From Alectryocaccobium sp964389285 (GTDB lineage: Bacteria; Bacillota; Clostridia; Lachnospirales; Lachnospiraceae), in NCBI GenBank assembly GCA_964389285.1, contig CAYMCZ010000003.1, forward strand, positions 62,001 through 126,000: 64,000 nucleotides of DNA, written 5' to 3'. Positions 38,074 to 45,670 of the stretch are shown here, piece by piece. The translations under genes were made by a program, and so were the position numbers. The notes below the pieces were generated by a model. The model was given only the letters and a program-made list of their open reading frames with translations. It had not been told where the DNA came from and did not search any database. Within the stretch, counting starts at the first letter, position 1. Each line of letters opens with the position of its first letter.

Positions 38074-39431
38074 GGCGCACCTCCCTGTTGTGTTTTTATA
38101 TTTTCAATAAGGCTTTTTGCATAGTTTTTTAAAAAAAGGCTGTCGTTGTTTTTAGGGTCTTCAATAACCTTATCAAGCGCCTTTTTCAGGATTACACCCA
38201 CTTCAACTCCACTCTTGCAGCCCAGCTGAAGAACATCCTTTCCCTTTAAGTTTAGTGTCTTTAGAGATACACAGTGCCCTTCCCGCACTATTCTTTCATA
38301 ACTTTCTTTCATCTGCGCCCAACGTCTGAGGGAATATTCTTTTCTGTGGTCACTGTGAGCCATGATATCAGCGTACTGCACTTTTATAAAATACGGGAAC
38401 AAATCCTCTCCTATGACGCTCATGGCACGCCTGACATGTTTCATATCGGGACTCATTCTCCAATCGTGATATGCGATCAGCCTGCACACCTTTCCGATCG
38501 TATCATTGTCCAGCCTTAGGCGTTTCATAATCCTCTTTGCGATAACGACGCCCGTTTCGCTGTGGCCTTTGAAATGATCCGTGCCTTTTATGTCTGTGGT
38601 TTTCACCAAAGGCTTTCCCACGTCATGCAGCAGCATGGTAAGTCTGAGAACCCTGTCGCTTTCCACGTAATTCATTGATTTAAGAGTATGCTCCCCGACA
38701 TTTGTCCTGTGATAAGGGTTGTTCTGATACGTCTGCATCATGCGGTCAAATTCGGGAAGCACCACTTCCGTAACTCCGAGCTCATACGCTTTTTGCAAAT
38801 AATCCGGATGCGTTGACAGCAGGAGCTTCATGAGTTCGTCGGAAATCCGCTCAGCGCTTACATGCCTGAGCTCCATCGCAAGAAATTTTATGCCTTCTTT
38901 TGTCTTTTCATCTATATCAAACGAAAGCTGTGCGGAAAACCTGATGGCGCGCATTATCCTGAGCGCGTCTTCGGTAAAACGCTCTTTGGCATCGCCCACA
39001 CATCTGATAAGCCTTCTTTCGATATCTTCTTTTCCGCCAAAAGGATCCACCAGGGAGTCAGTTTCATTATATGCCATTGCATTAATGGTAAAGTCCCTGC
39101 GCTTCAGATCTTCAAAAAGATTTGAAACGAATTCCACGTTTTCCGGGTGTCTGCCGTCTTTGTATTCTCCGTCGATTCTGTAGGTCGTAACTTCAAAGGC
39201 TTCATCACCCGCCAGCACCGTTACAGTCCCGTGTTTGATGCCGGTATCCACGGTACGTTTAAAAATCGCTTTTACCTGCAGGGGACGTGCGGACGTGGTA
39301 ATATCCCAGTCGTGCGGGTTCCTTCCCATCACGCTGTCTCTTATACAGCCGCCGACAGCATACGCCTCAAACCCATGTTCATTCAGTTTTCTTATGATCA
39401 TGGATACATTTTCAGGCAACGCTATCCTCAT
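38070..39431 (-). CDS. cca: CCA tRNA nucleotidyltransferase
   Basis: A 453-residue class II CCA-adding enzyme that builds or repairs the 3' CCA of tRNA. The catalytic head is 'YAVGGCIRDSVMGRNPHDWD' (GG at 27-28, RD at 31-32, carboxylates Asp41 and Asp43). The RRD motif 'RRDFTINAMAYN' and basic 'LRIMRAIRFSAQL' follow. An HD-type domain is seen in the middle ('LLHDVGKP', 'HSETG'). Upstream (minus strand) lies the pair of short RNA units at 39.5-40.1 kb, the second of which ends ~100 bases before this start. Confidence 0.97.
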   Translation of the reverse strand: MRIALPENVSMIIRKLNEHGFEAYAVGGCIRDSVMGRNPHDWDITTSARPLQVKAIFKRTVDTGIKHGTVTVLAGDEAFEVTTYRIDGEYKDGRHPENVEFVSNLFEDLKRRDFTINAMAYNETDSLVDPFGGKEDIERRLIRCVGDAKERFTEDALRIMRAIRFSAQLSFDIDEKTKEGIKFLAMELRHVSAERISDELMKLLLSTHPDYLQKAYELGVTEVVLPEFDRMMQTYQNNPYHRTNVGEHTLKSMNYVESDRVLRLTMLLHDVGKPLVKTTDIKGTDHFKGHSETGVVIAKRIMKRLRLDNDTIGKVCRLIAYHDWRMSPDMKHVRRAMSVIGEDLFPYFIKVQYADIMAHSDHRKEYSLRRWAQMKESYERIVREGHCVSLKTLNLKGKDVLQLGCKSGVEVGVILKKALDKVIEDPKNNDSLFLKNYAKSLIENIKTQQGGAP

Positions 39432-39542
39432 CCGGCATTCTCCTCCCTAAAATACTTATATCGGGATTATATCAAAATCATCATATGATTACAACGTCAT
39501 GTATTTCAAAAATACTCCTCTTGCAAAAAACACAAAAAAAAT

Positions 39543-39577
39543 AGAGCTGCCTGACTTTCTCGTCATCAAGCAGCTCT
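39543..39577 (-). terminator. 35-nt hairpin of unit 2, followed by U-tract
   Basis: Outer arms AGAGCTGC/GCAGCTCT, inner arms TGAC/GTCA around a GAGAAA loop. On the minus strand the next bases are AT then seven Ts, a classical intrinsic terminator. The same 35 bases recur without any change at 39895-39929. Confidence 0.85.
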
Positions 39578-39578
39578 G

Positions 39579-39602
39579 CTAATGATATTCCAGTAGTCTC
39601 AC
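39579..39602 (-). CDS. Seven-codon SD-led frame (M-R-L-L-E-Y-H), unit 2
   Basis: GTG start, seven codons, TAG. GAGG (39610-39613) lies 7 bases upstream, and the stop ends one base before the terminator hairpin. The geometry is matched exactly by the frame in unit 1. Whether it is translated is unknown. Confidence 0.35.
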   Translation of the reverse strand: MRLLEYH

Positions 39603-39796
39603 TTTATAACCTCTTTTCTACTGATTAATCCGTCTCCGGATCGGTTTGAGAAATTACTTATGTTCCTTTTGGACCGTCCTCCTTTCGGATTATTTGGTTT
39701 GGGTAATACGTTAAACTCCCATCGGACCACCCTCCATAGACTCTCTATAAACCGTCAAAAAGTCTAAGTTCTTTCTCTTTTCTTCTGTACAATTGC

Positions 39797-39825
39797 ATTG
39801 TACGACAATTTACTTCATTAGTCAA
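39797..39825 (-). promoter_or_regulatory. Sigma-A promoter of unit 2 with -10-overlapping palindrome
   Basis: TTGACT (39820-39825), 17-base spacer, TACAAT (39797-39802). A perfect 13-base inverted repeat, ATTGT-CGT-ACAAT (39797-39809), covers the -10, so a repressor site is possible. The upstream AAATTTTTCAGAAAA block is shared with the promoter of unit 1. Confidence 0.8.
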
Positions 39826-39894
39826 GTATTTTCTGAAAAATTTTTCTGCAATCTATAACAGTTTATGAAAGACCATTAAAGCCTGTTACGTAAA

Positions 39895-39929
39895 AGAGCT
39901 GCCTGACTTTCTCGTCATCAAGCAGCTCT
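39895..39929 (-). terminator. 35-nt hairpin of unit 1 (identical copy)
   Basis: Identical over all 35 bases to 39543-39577. Only four Us follow here (TTTTACG), so this copy should terminate less efficiently than unit 2. Confidence 0.75.
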
Positions 39930-39930
39930 T

Positions 39931-39954
39931 TTAACAAATAGCCTGTAGTCTCAA
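39931..39954 (-). CDS. Seven-codon SD-led frame (M-R-L-Q-A-I-C), unit 1
   Basis: TTG start, seven codons, TAA. GGAGG (39962-39966) lies 7 bases upstream and the stop is one base before the hairpin, the same spacing at every step as in unit 2. The in-phase ATG at 39975 would give a 15-residue peptide with the same end. Confidence 0.35.
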   Translation of the reverse strand: MRLQAIC

Positions 39955-40083
39955 TCTGTAACCTCCGTTTCTCTTCATCCGATGTACCTCCTATATAGCT
40001 GATACTAATATTATTGGCTACATCTATGTAAAACTCTTATGAGTGTTCGACTGATGAAAGGTCTTTTTCTTTTTTGCAAGGTT

Positions 40084-40112
40084 ATTGTACGACAAGTAAA
40101 ATCATTTGTCAA
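40084..40112 (-). promoter_or_regulatory. Sigma-A promoter of unit 1
   Basis: Perfect TTGACA (40107-40112), 17-base spacer and TACAAT (40084-40089). A near-palindrome of the same ATTGT-n3-ACAA type overlaps the -10. Sequence from about -55 to the -10 is closely similar to the unit 2 promoter. Confidence 0.85.
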
Positions 40113-40153
40113 CAGTTTTCTGAAAAATTTTTTTATTTTTTTGTTTTTTTATT

Positions 40154-41053
40154 CTACTCTCCCGAGAGCCCTATATCTGCGTTGATCATATCGTCCGCAA
40201 TGCTGTAAAGAATGGCAAATTCTTTGGCTCCTATTGTCGAATCATCCCTGAAAAGCTCTATATTTTCCCTGAGATGCTCCACTTTGGATGCGCCGCATAT
40301 GACCAACCTTGCGTTAAGCACCGATTTAGCGAACTTAAAACTCCAGCCTACGGCCGACTCGTCTCTGTTAAGCATCCTGAGTATGCTCATATATTTTTCC
40401 GAAAGTTCGGCCAGCTTGCCGCCTTTTAACGGCCCTTTTATCCAGACCGGCACATTCCTCTCCTCCAGTTTTTCCAGCTTGCTTTTGATCTGGTATCTCC
40501 TCCAGTCGTAATAGTTTACGGAAACCTGGCAGAACTCGTCACATTCGGGATACGCCTTTAAAAACCTGTCGATATTGTCCGGAACTCCGTAAGCGGTAAA
40601 GCCGAGGTGTTTTATCCTCCCGAGCTTTTTCTGCTTAATAAAATAATCCATGTCTTCTTTTGATCTGTTCGGGAAATAATCTATCGTGGCGTCATCAACA
40701 CTGTGAGCCACGTAAAAATCAAAATGATCCGTCCCGAAAGCTTTAAGCTGGGCCTCAAATACCCTTTCTGCATCTCCGGCGTATTTAAAGATGTTTGCCG
40801 GATATCTGTTTGCAAGATAGAAAGACTCTCTGGGATATTCCGACAAAGCCTCTCTGATAAAGCCCGCTGCCGGATCGTTAAAATGTATCCACCCGGCATC
40901 ATAATAATTTATCTCGCCGGACATGGCGCAGTCTATCATCTTAAGGGTTTGTCTCTTTGTCCCGTCGTCAATTCCCGATACCATCACGGGAAGCGAGCTT
41001 AAAGAGTAACCGAGCATGGAAAGCACTTTATCCGAAAACCTTTTTTTAATCAT
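40154..41053 (-). CDS. Aldo/keto reductase-fold protein with altered catalytic residues
   Basis: A 299-residue (beta/alpha)8 protein of the aldo/keto reductase superfamily. It shows 'DHFDFYVAHSVDD' (the family's catalytic-site His), 'GRIKHLGFTAYG', 'WIKGPLKGGKL' and a C-terminal 'VICGASKVEHLRENIEL' resembling the NADP-binding segment. The segment that normally reads D-T-A-x-x-Y is 'DAGWIHF', so the catalytic Tyr position holds His. The usual Lys of 'ATK' is Arg in 'LANRYP'. Asp and His of the tetrad remain. It may have lost reductase activity or use a different chemistry. SD GGAGG lies ~10 bases before the ATG. Confidence 0.8.
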   Translation of the reverse strand: MIKKRFSDKVLSMLGYSLSSLPVMVSGIDDGTKRQTLKMIDCAMSGEINYYDAGWIHFNDPAAGFIREALSEYPRESFYLANRYPANIFKYAGDAERVFEAQLKAFGTDHFDFYVAHSVDDATIDYFPNRSKEDMDYFIKQKKLGRIKHLGFTAYGVPDNIDRFLKAYPECDEFCQVSVNYYDWRRYQIKSKLEKLEERNVPVWIKGPLKGGKLAELSEKYMSILRMLNRDESAVGWSFKFAKSVLNARLVICGASKVEHLRENIELFRDDSTIGAKEFAILYSIADDMINADIGLSGE

Positions 41054-41318
41054 CTTTTCTTTACCTCCCTTAACAGTTCTGTCGCCGGATATCTTTATAA
41101 TAAATCAGAGAGCGCAAAACCCGGCCCTCACGTCGTTATCCGGTTAGTATTATATTGTTTATTATACAAGTTGCACTTGTATCACATCAACATTTTTTCT
41201 CAATTATTTTCCTTGTTTTTCAAACTCTTTTCTTTTTTAATATTTGCTTTTATTTTTCTTATTATTATTGTATAATATGGACTTGGTCACTAAAATTGTC
41301 CGTATGCTGGGAGTCTTT
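41054..41318. promoter_or_regulatory. Divergent intergenic region
   Basis: 265 bases between the minus-strand aldo/keto reductase homologue and the plus-strand MATE fusion. A consensus TATAAT at 41271-41276 precedes the MATE start by ~43 bases, with no convincing -35. A+T-rich promoter-like sequence (TATAAT on the minus strand near 41150) is also present. No gene-like frame is seen. Confidence 0.5.
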
Positions 41319-43088
41319 ATGCGACAAAAACGCTTTCACGACAAGAAATACAGAATAACCATTTCGATGTTTAAGAATTCCTTTTTTACAATGCTTCTGA
41401 CGAGCGTTGCGCTTCTTCTCGGAACACTTGTAGACGGAATACTTATAGGCAACTTCTTAACGACAAAAGATATGGCGGCATACGGTCTCATACATCCCGT
41501 TACCATACTTTTACTTGCCATTACCGGCATTTTTTCTTCGGGTTCTCAAATTCTTTGCACCAAGCACATGAGTCTGGGCGACAAGAAATCCGCAGATCAT
41601 ACTTTTTCACTTACATTCCTGCTGCTTTTCATTATTTCGGCAATCCTGACCGCAAGTTTTCTTGTTTTTTCTACTCCCATATCATCCGCCTTCGGAGCCT
41701 CCGGAAGCCTGCTTCCTTTGTCCAGGGATTATCTGATAGGAATTACGATAGGTTTTCCGGGAGTACTGCTTGCCACAATGATGGCCCCTTTTGTTCAGCT
41801 TGAAGGCAATCAGAAAATCGCCGTCTTTGCCGTAGCCGCAATGACCGGCTTTAACATCTTTGCGGATATATTCAACGCCGTCATTATAAAAGGCGGGATC
41901 TTAGGTATGGGTATCGCGACCTCGGCGAGTTCCTATATCGCATTTATAATACTGTTTCTTCACTTTTTATTTGACAAGCGCGGTTTCACTTTTTCCTTCC
42001 GCAACCTGGACTTCTCCGAGGCCAAACACATTATTCTTCCCGGTCTTCCGACTGCGGGAAGCCGTATATTCGCCACTATCAGGACATTTGTCCTTAACTA
42101 TATCCTGCTGGCAATTTCCACTCATGCCGCTGTCGCCGCCTACTCGGCACGTATGAACGTAGGTACCTTTTTTGCGTCTACCGGCGTGGCCGCAGGCATG
42201 TCTACGCTTGCCCTGACAGGTATTTTTTACGGCGAAGAAGACCGGACCGCCCTAAAAAACATGTTCAGGATAGTTATGATCAATTCAGTGGTATTGGCTT
42301 CGGCCATCATGCTTTTTCTTTTGCTGTTCTCACGCCAGATTCTGGGTCTTTATATGAAAACCGACGAAGAAACCATGCGCCTGGCCATCGCCGCCCTGAA
42401 CTACTGCTCATTGAGCCTGCCGTTTTATGCCGCGAATAATATTCTTGCAAATTATCTTCAGGCGATCCACAGAATGGTTTTCACAAACGTGATTCTTTTC
42501 TGTCAAAATCTGGCCTTTTGCATTATCCCGGCTCTGACACTGGCGCCGTTTATAAACGTAACCGCGGTATGGTCCTGTTATCTTATCGGAGAAGTTGCGA
42601 CCACATTGCTGTATATAATCGTGGCCGTCATGTACCGCAAAAAACTTCCTGCCGACAGAAAGAGCCTGCTCATGCTCAAACCCGACTACGGTATCCCCGA
42701 GGAAGACATTCTGGAAGGCACCATCAATAACGTATCTCAATTGAACGACGTTATCGCGAACGTACATGCGTTTGTAATGGCAGCAGGCCATGATTCCGAA
42801 AAAGCGGAAGAAGTTATATTTGCATTCAAGGAAATGACTCTTAATATTCTCAAACACGGCTTTGACAAAAAAAAGAGAAATCATATCGACTACAGACTTT
42901 TCTGCAAAGACGGGAAATATACGTTCAGACTGCGGGATGACTGCCCCGAATTTGATCCCGCAGCAAAACTGGATGAAATGGAAGAAGCCGGCGACAGAGG
43001 CGGCGGACTTCACCGCGTCAGCAGGATAGTAACAGACATAAGCTATATCAAAATCATGAACATGAACAATCTTATCGTTACGATCTGA
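41319..43088 (+). CDS. MATE-family transporter fused to a GHKL (RsbW-like) ATPase domain
   Basis: A 589-residue protein. The ATG at 41319 has GGGAG 5 bases upstream; the longer frame from 41244 starts inside the promoter. Residues ~1-435 form about 12 membrane helices with MATE features ('VDGILIGNFLTTKDMAAYG' in helix 1-2). After a short linker, ~443-589 form a soluble domain with histidine-kinase-like ATPase motifs: N-box 'AFKEMTLNILKHGF', G1 'RLRDDCPEFDP' and G2 'GDRGGGLHRV'. This resembles the anti-sigma/serine kinase HATPase_c_2 group. The fusion suggests a transporter whose activity or signal is coupled to nucleotide binding. Confidence 0.85.
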   Translation: MRQKRFHDKKYRITISMFKNSFFTMLLTSVALLLGTLVDGILIGNFLTTKDMAAYGLIHPVTILLLAITGIFSSGSQILCTKHMSLGDKKSADHTFSLTFLLLFIISAILTASFLVFSTPISSAFGASGSLLPLSRDYLIGITIGFPGVLLATMMAPFVQLEGNQKIAVFAVAAMTGFNIFADIFNAVIIKGGILGMGIATSASSYIAFIILFLHFLFDKRGFTFSFRNLDFSEAKHIILPGLPTAGSRIFATIRTFVLNYILLAISTHAAVAAYSARMNVGTFFASTGVAAGMSTLALTGIFYGEEDRTALKNMFRIVMINSVVLASAIMLFLLLFSRQILGLYMKTDEETMRLAIAALNYCSLSLPFYAANNILANYLQAIHRMVFTNVILFCQNLAFCIIPALTLAPFINVTAVWSCYLIGEVATTLLYIIVAVMYRKKLPADRKSLLMLKPDYGIPEEDILEGTINNVSQLNDVIANVHAFVMAAGHDSEKAEEVIFAFKEMTLNILKHGFDKKKRNHIDYRLFCKDGKYTFRLRDDCPEFDPAAKLDEMEEAGDRGGGLHRVSRIVTDISYIKIMNMNNLIVTI

Positions 43089-43098
43089 AAGGTTTTAT

Positions 43099-43455
43099 AT
43101 GGACAGAAAAGAAAAAATGAAGCTGGCGTCAATGGTTTTGGGAATTATGTCCCTTGTGCTGCTTTTTATCGGATTATCGATTCCGGTCGCTGCCATGGGA
43201 ATAATACTGGCCCTGCTTTCGAGAGACGCGGAAAAAATGTCCGGCAGAGCCGTGGTCGGCCTTGCAACTTCTCTTGTTGCCCTTGCCATAGGGTTGATAT
43301 CCACCATTTTTTCTTTTTATATTATTTTTTCGCACGGCTCATTCGAACAGTATCTTAAAGAAATATATTCACAATATCAGGGAGCTGAATTATTGGATGA
43401 TTACAGCTTTCCCGGTATTGAAATTTCAGGTATAGAGGAGGCGGACAAACAATGA
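43099..43455 (+). CDS. Small membrane protein, DUF4190-like
   Basis: A 118-residue protein with two hydrophobic helices (~8-38 and ~50-76) separated by a short polar loop. This pattern is typical of DUF4190 ('LASMVLGIMSLVLLF', 'GRAVVGLATSLVALAIG'). A ~40-residue acidic tail follows. AAAGG lies 7 bases before the ATG and only 10 bp separate it from the MATE fusion, so they are probably co-transcribed. Function unknown. Confidence 0.75.
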   Translation: MDRKEKMKLASMVLGIMSLVLLFIGLSIPVAAMGIILALLSRDAEKMSGRAVVGLATSLVALAIGLISTIFSFYIIFSHGSFEQYLKEIYSQYQGAELLDDYSFPGIEISGIEEADKQ

Positions 43456-44159
43456 CAGCAAGAGCGATCTGTGCAAAATCCCGCTTTCTTCTGCGCGGAA
43501 AATATTCTTTGTTTATAATAATCCTGCTCATATACGCGGCCATTGTAATGATAGCAGGCCTGCTTCCGGGACTTGTTTTTACCGGAAACAACAACCCCGT
43601 ATTCAATGCCGCGTCTCTTATCATGTCCTTTTTGCTTACGGTTCTCTTAAATATGACAGGCACGGGCATTTCGTACGCGGCCCTGCGCAACTCGCGTGAC
43701 GAATCCGTTCTTTCCATGTATGTTTTTTATGCGTTTAAAAACAGCACCGACGCTTTTTTAAAGCTGCAGCTATTATTCACCGCAGTAAGTTTTTGCATAT
43801 CTCTGCCATCGGCCTTTCTGCCTTATTTTACGGAAAAATTCAATCTTAATATTATGGCATATTATGCCTTGACCCTGCTGTGGGGGCTGCTGGCCAGATT
43901 TATAAGCACTTTGATTCTTATGCGTCTGATTTTTGCGGTATATGTGGTGATGGACAATCCTTCGACAGGCGCCGGCGCGGCACTTAAAAAAAGCCTTGAG
44001 CTGACTAAAGGAGACAGCGCAAAGCTTTTTAAACTTATCTGTGGTTTCGCACTTTATTATCTGCTTTCGATACTGACGCTTTGTATCGGGTTTCTGTTTA
44101 CCAAACCGTATATCGAAACCGCCAAAGCCGTTTTTTATGATGATAAGATTGCGGTATAA
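43452..44159 (+). CDS. Multipass membrane protein (DUF975-like)
   Basis: A 235-residue protein with about five or six membrane helices. The ATG overlaps the previous stop (ATGA). The N-terminal 'RFLLRGKYSLFIIILLIY' and the segment 'GAGAALKKSLELTKGDSAKLFKL' before the last helices resemble DUF975 proteins, which often occur next to DUF4190 genes in Clostridia. Function unknown; probably the last gene of the transcript starting at the MATE fusion. Confidence 0.65.
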   Translation: MTARAICAKSRFLLRGKYSLFIIILLIYAAIVMIAGLLPGLVFTGNNNPVFNAASLIMSFLLTVLLNMTGTGISYAALRNSRDESVLSMYVFYAFKNSTDAFLKLQLLFTAVSFCISLPSAFLPYFTEKFNLNIMAYYALTLLWGLLARFISTLILMRLIFAVYVVMDNPSTGAGAALKKSLELTKGDSAKLFKLICGFALYYLLSILTLCIGFLFTKPYIETAKAVFYDDKIAV

Positions 44160-44187
44160 CTGAATCGCTGCAGCGTCATATCAATGA

Positions 44188-45396
44188 TTATTTGCGGGTT
44201 CCCAAAAAGAGGTTCATAAGCTCACATCCGCGTTTGATATAATTCCCGCTCTGCTTTGCTTCTCTTTCGTTATAATGCCAGTCGTTGTGTTTCACGTCCG
44301 TGCTGTCATATATCAGATAAGGCACGGCTTCCCCGGTATGGGTACGAAGCCTGATAGGAGTAGGATGATCGGGCGCGACAAGAATCCGATAATCTTCTCC
44401 CGATTTTTCAAGCGCTTCGATTATCGGTCCGAGTATCAGAGCGTCCATGTTTTCGATAGCTTGTATTTTTCGCTCTGCACTGCCCTGGTGCCCCATTTCA
44501 TCCGGAGCTTCCAGATGAATATAGGCAAAATCATAACCGTCATCCAGCACGGCTTTTATGGCGGCTTTTCCTTTTCCTTCATAATTTGTATTCAGTCCGC
44601 CGTTAGCACCCTCAACAAAGACATTTTCAATGCCCGTCCCGACGGCAATCCCTTTTAAAAGATCCACCGCCGATATCATAACCCCTCTCTTGTTGAACTT
44701 TTCTTCAAACGAAGAAAGCGACGGCTTCGTGCCGCCTCCCCAGAACCACATGCTGTTTGCGGGATTCAGCCCTTGTGCTTTCCTTCTGATATTTATGGGA
44801 TGATCTTTAAGCAGGGCATAACTCATCTCCATCATTTTTCTGAGGGCATCGTCCTGCGGCAGGTATTCTCCTATCGTTTTACCGAGAATATCATGAGGCG
44901 GCGTAAGCGGAACTACCGAGCCTTTATCCCAGATAAGCAAGTGTCTGTAGCTTGTTCCCGTATAAAACTTATATCTTTCATTTTCCAGCTTTTCAGCCAC
45001 GAACTTCAAAAGAACCCCGGCATCTTCCGTAGATATTTCGCCCGAACTGTGATCTATAATCTCCTGATCGGCATAGCCTCCTTCATGCTCCGATACAGTG
45101 ACAAGATTGCAGCGGAAAGCCACGTCCGTATCTTTCATCGGAACTCCTATGCTGAGCGCTTCGAGGGGTGACCGCCCCGTATAACAGAGCTCAGGGTCAT
45201 AACCCATTACAGAAAGATTGGCGGTATCGCTCCCCGGGCTCATCCCGTCGGGAATAGTTGCCGCCATTCCTATCTCCCCGCCTTTTGCAAGGCTGTCAAT
45301 ATTCGGTGTATATGCCGCTTCAAGAGGGGTTTTCCCCGAAAGCTCCGGAAGCGGTTCGTCGGCCATCCCGTCTCCGAGCATTATGATATATTTCAT
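44188..45396 (-). CDS. apgM: Cofactor-independent phosphoglycerate mutase (ApgM type)
   Basis: A 402-residue alkaline-phosphatase-superfamily enzyme interconverting 3- and 2-phosphoglycerate. The start at 45396 follows AGGAG by 5 bases. 'IIMLGDGMADEPLPEL' holds the first metal Asp. 'PGSDTANLSVMGYDP' carries the presumed Ser nucleophile region. 'HLEAPDEMGHQGSAERK' and 'LVAPDHPTPIRLRTHTG' carry metal-binding Asp/His. The archaeal/clostridial ApgM form is shorter than the GpmI type (~510 residues). It is preceded by the composite palindrome at 45419-45644. Confidence 0.93.
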   Translation of the reverse strand: MKYIIMLGDGMADEPLPELSGKTPLEAAYTPNIDSLAKGGEIGMAATIPDGMSPGSDTANLSVMGYDPELCYTGRSPLEALSIGVPMKDTDVAFRCNLVTVSEHEGGYADQEIIDHSSGEISTEDAGVLLKFVAEKLENERYKFYTGTSYRHLLIWDKGSVVPLTPPHDILGKTIGEYLPQDDALRKMMEMSYALLKDHPINIRRKAQGLNPANSMWFWGGGTKPSLSSFEEKFNKRGVMISAVDLLKGIAVGTGIENVFVEGANGGLNTNYEGKGKAAIKAVLDDGYDFAYIHLEAPDEMGHQGSAERKIQAIENMDALILGPIIEALEKSGEDYRILVAPDHPTPIRLRTHTGEAVPYLIYDSTDVKHNDWHYNEREAKQSGNYIKRGCELMNLFLGTRK

Positions 45397-45418
45397 GTTA
45401 TCTCCTGTATCTAACAAA

Positions 45419-45644
45419 GGGGGCTATCGCAATATGCAAAATCGAATGAATATTCTGCAGGGAACATCCGCAACGCCGGTACTTAACGAATGCAAACGCA
45501 AGTGAAGCATGAGTTTAGTACCGCTGCGTGAGGGCGCTGAACGTCCAGTGGACGTTCGCTTAGCGCCGACCGGAGCGGAGCGGAGACCAAAGCGCGAGCG
45601 GTTCCCGGAAGAATATTCATGAGAATGCATAATGCGACAGCCCC
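45419..45644. repeat. Composite palindromic element with three nested hairpins
   Basis: Imperfect terminal inverted arms of ~44 bases (45419-45465 and 45601-45644; GGGGGCTATCGCAATATGC against GGGGCTGTCGCATTATGC) share GAATATTC and GGGAAC. They enclose two further hairpins: 45478-45522 (GGTACTTAACGAATGC/GCATGAGTTTAGTACC) and 45533-45567 (GGCGCTGAACGTCC/GGACGTTCGCTTAGCGCC). A short direct repeat (GGAGC GGAGC GGAG) follows at ~45570-45585. No coding frame is convincing. The outer arms match the terminator-like hairpins elsewhere in the window. It lies between hpf and apgM. Confidence 0.75.
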
Positions 45645-45670
45645 AACAGTCGCAGTTTTAATTAAAGTTT

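Larger units (their letters stand above)
39530..39790 (-). ncRNA. Short transcription unit 2: small RNA / leader with 7-codon frame
   Basis: A predicted ~260-nt minus-strand transcript starting ~7 bases after a TACAAT box. It contains an SD (GGAGGG) with an ATG four codons from a stop, a second GGAGG near 39685, a small ATCCG/CGGAT hairpin, and an SD-led 7-codon frame at 39579-39602. It ends in a two-tier hairpin (39543-39577) followed by a run of seven Us. No protein-length frame with a usable start is present. It lies between unit 1 and cca, so it could be an independent small RNA or an attenuating leader. Confidence 0.55.
39885..40077 (-). ncRNA. Short transcription unit 1: small RNA / leader with 7-codon frame
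   Basis: A predicted ~190-nt minus-strand transcript. The 5' end is A-rich, like that of unit 2. It contains AGGAGG 7-8 bases before an ATG that opens a 15-codon frame, and a second SD-led 7-codon frame at 39931-39954 inside the same stretch but starting at TTG. It ends with the shared 35-nt hairpin (39895-39929) followed by TTTTACG. It begins just downstream of the aldo/keto reductase gene and ends ~60 bases before the promoter of unit 2. Confidence 0.55.

Noticed and set aside
39895..39929. Hammerhead-ribozyme-like core (TTGATGA ... GAAA ... GTC) inside the 35-nt hairpin
   Set aside because: The first core base is U rather than C, there is no stem II between the two core boxes, and the segment is fully explained as a terminator hairpin.
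39885..40040. Open frame giving EFYIDV...ETTGYLLKELLDDEKVRQLFYVTG in unit 1
   Set aside because: No start codon with an SD is in this frame, and unit 2 has a stop directly upstream of the shared part. Kept as an alternative explanation, not annotated as a gene.
45419..45644. Insertion sequence
   Set aside because: Terminal inverted arms exist, but there is no transposase frame and no convincing target duplication (only AACA-like bases at unequal distances).
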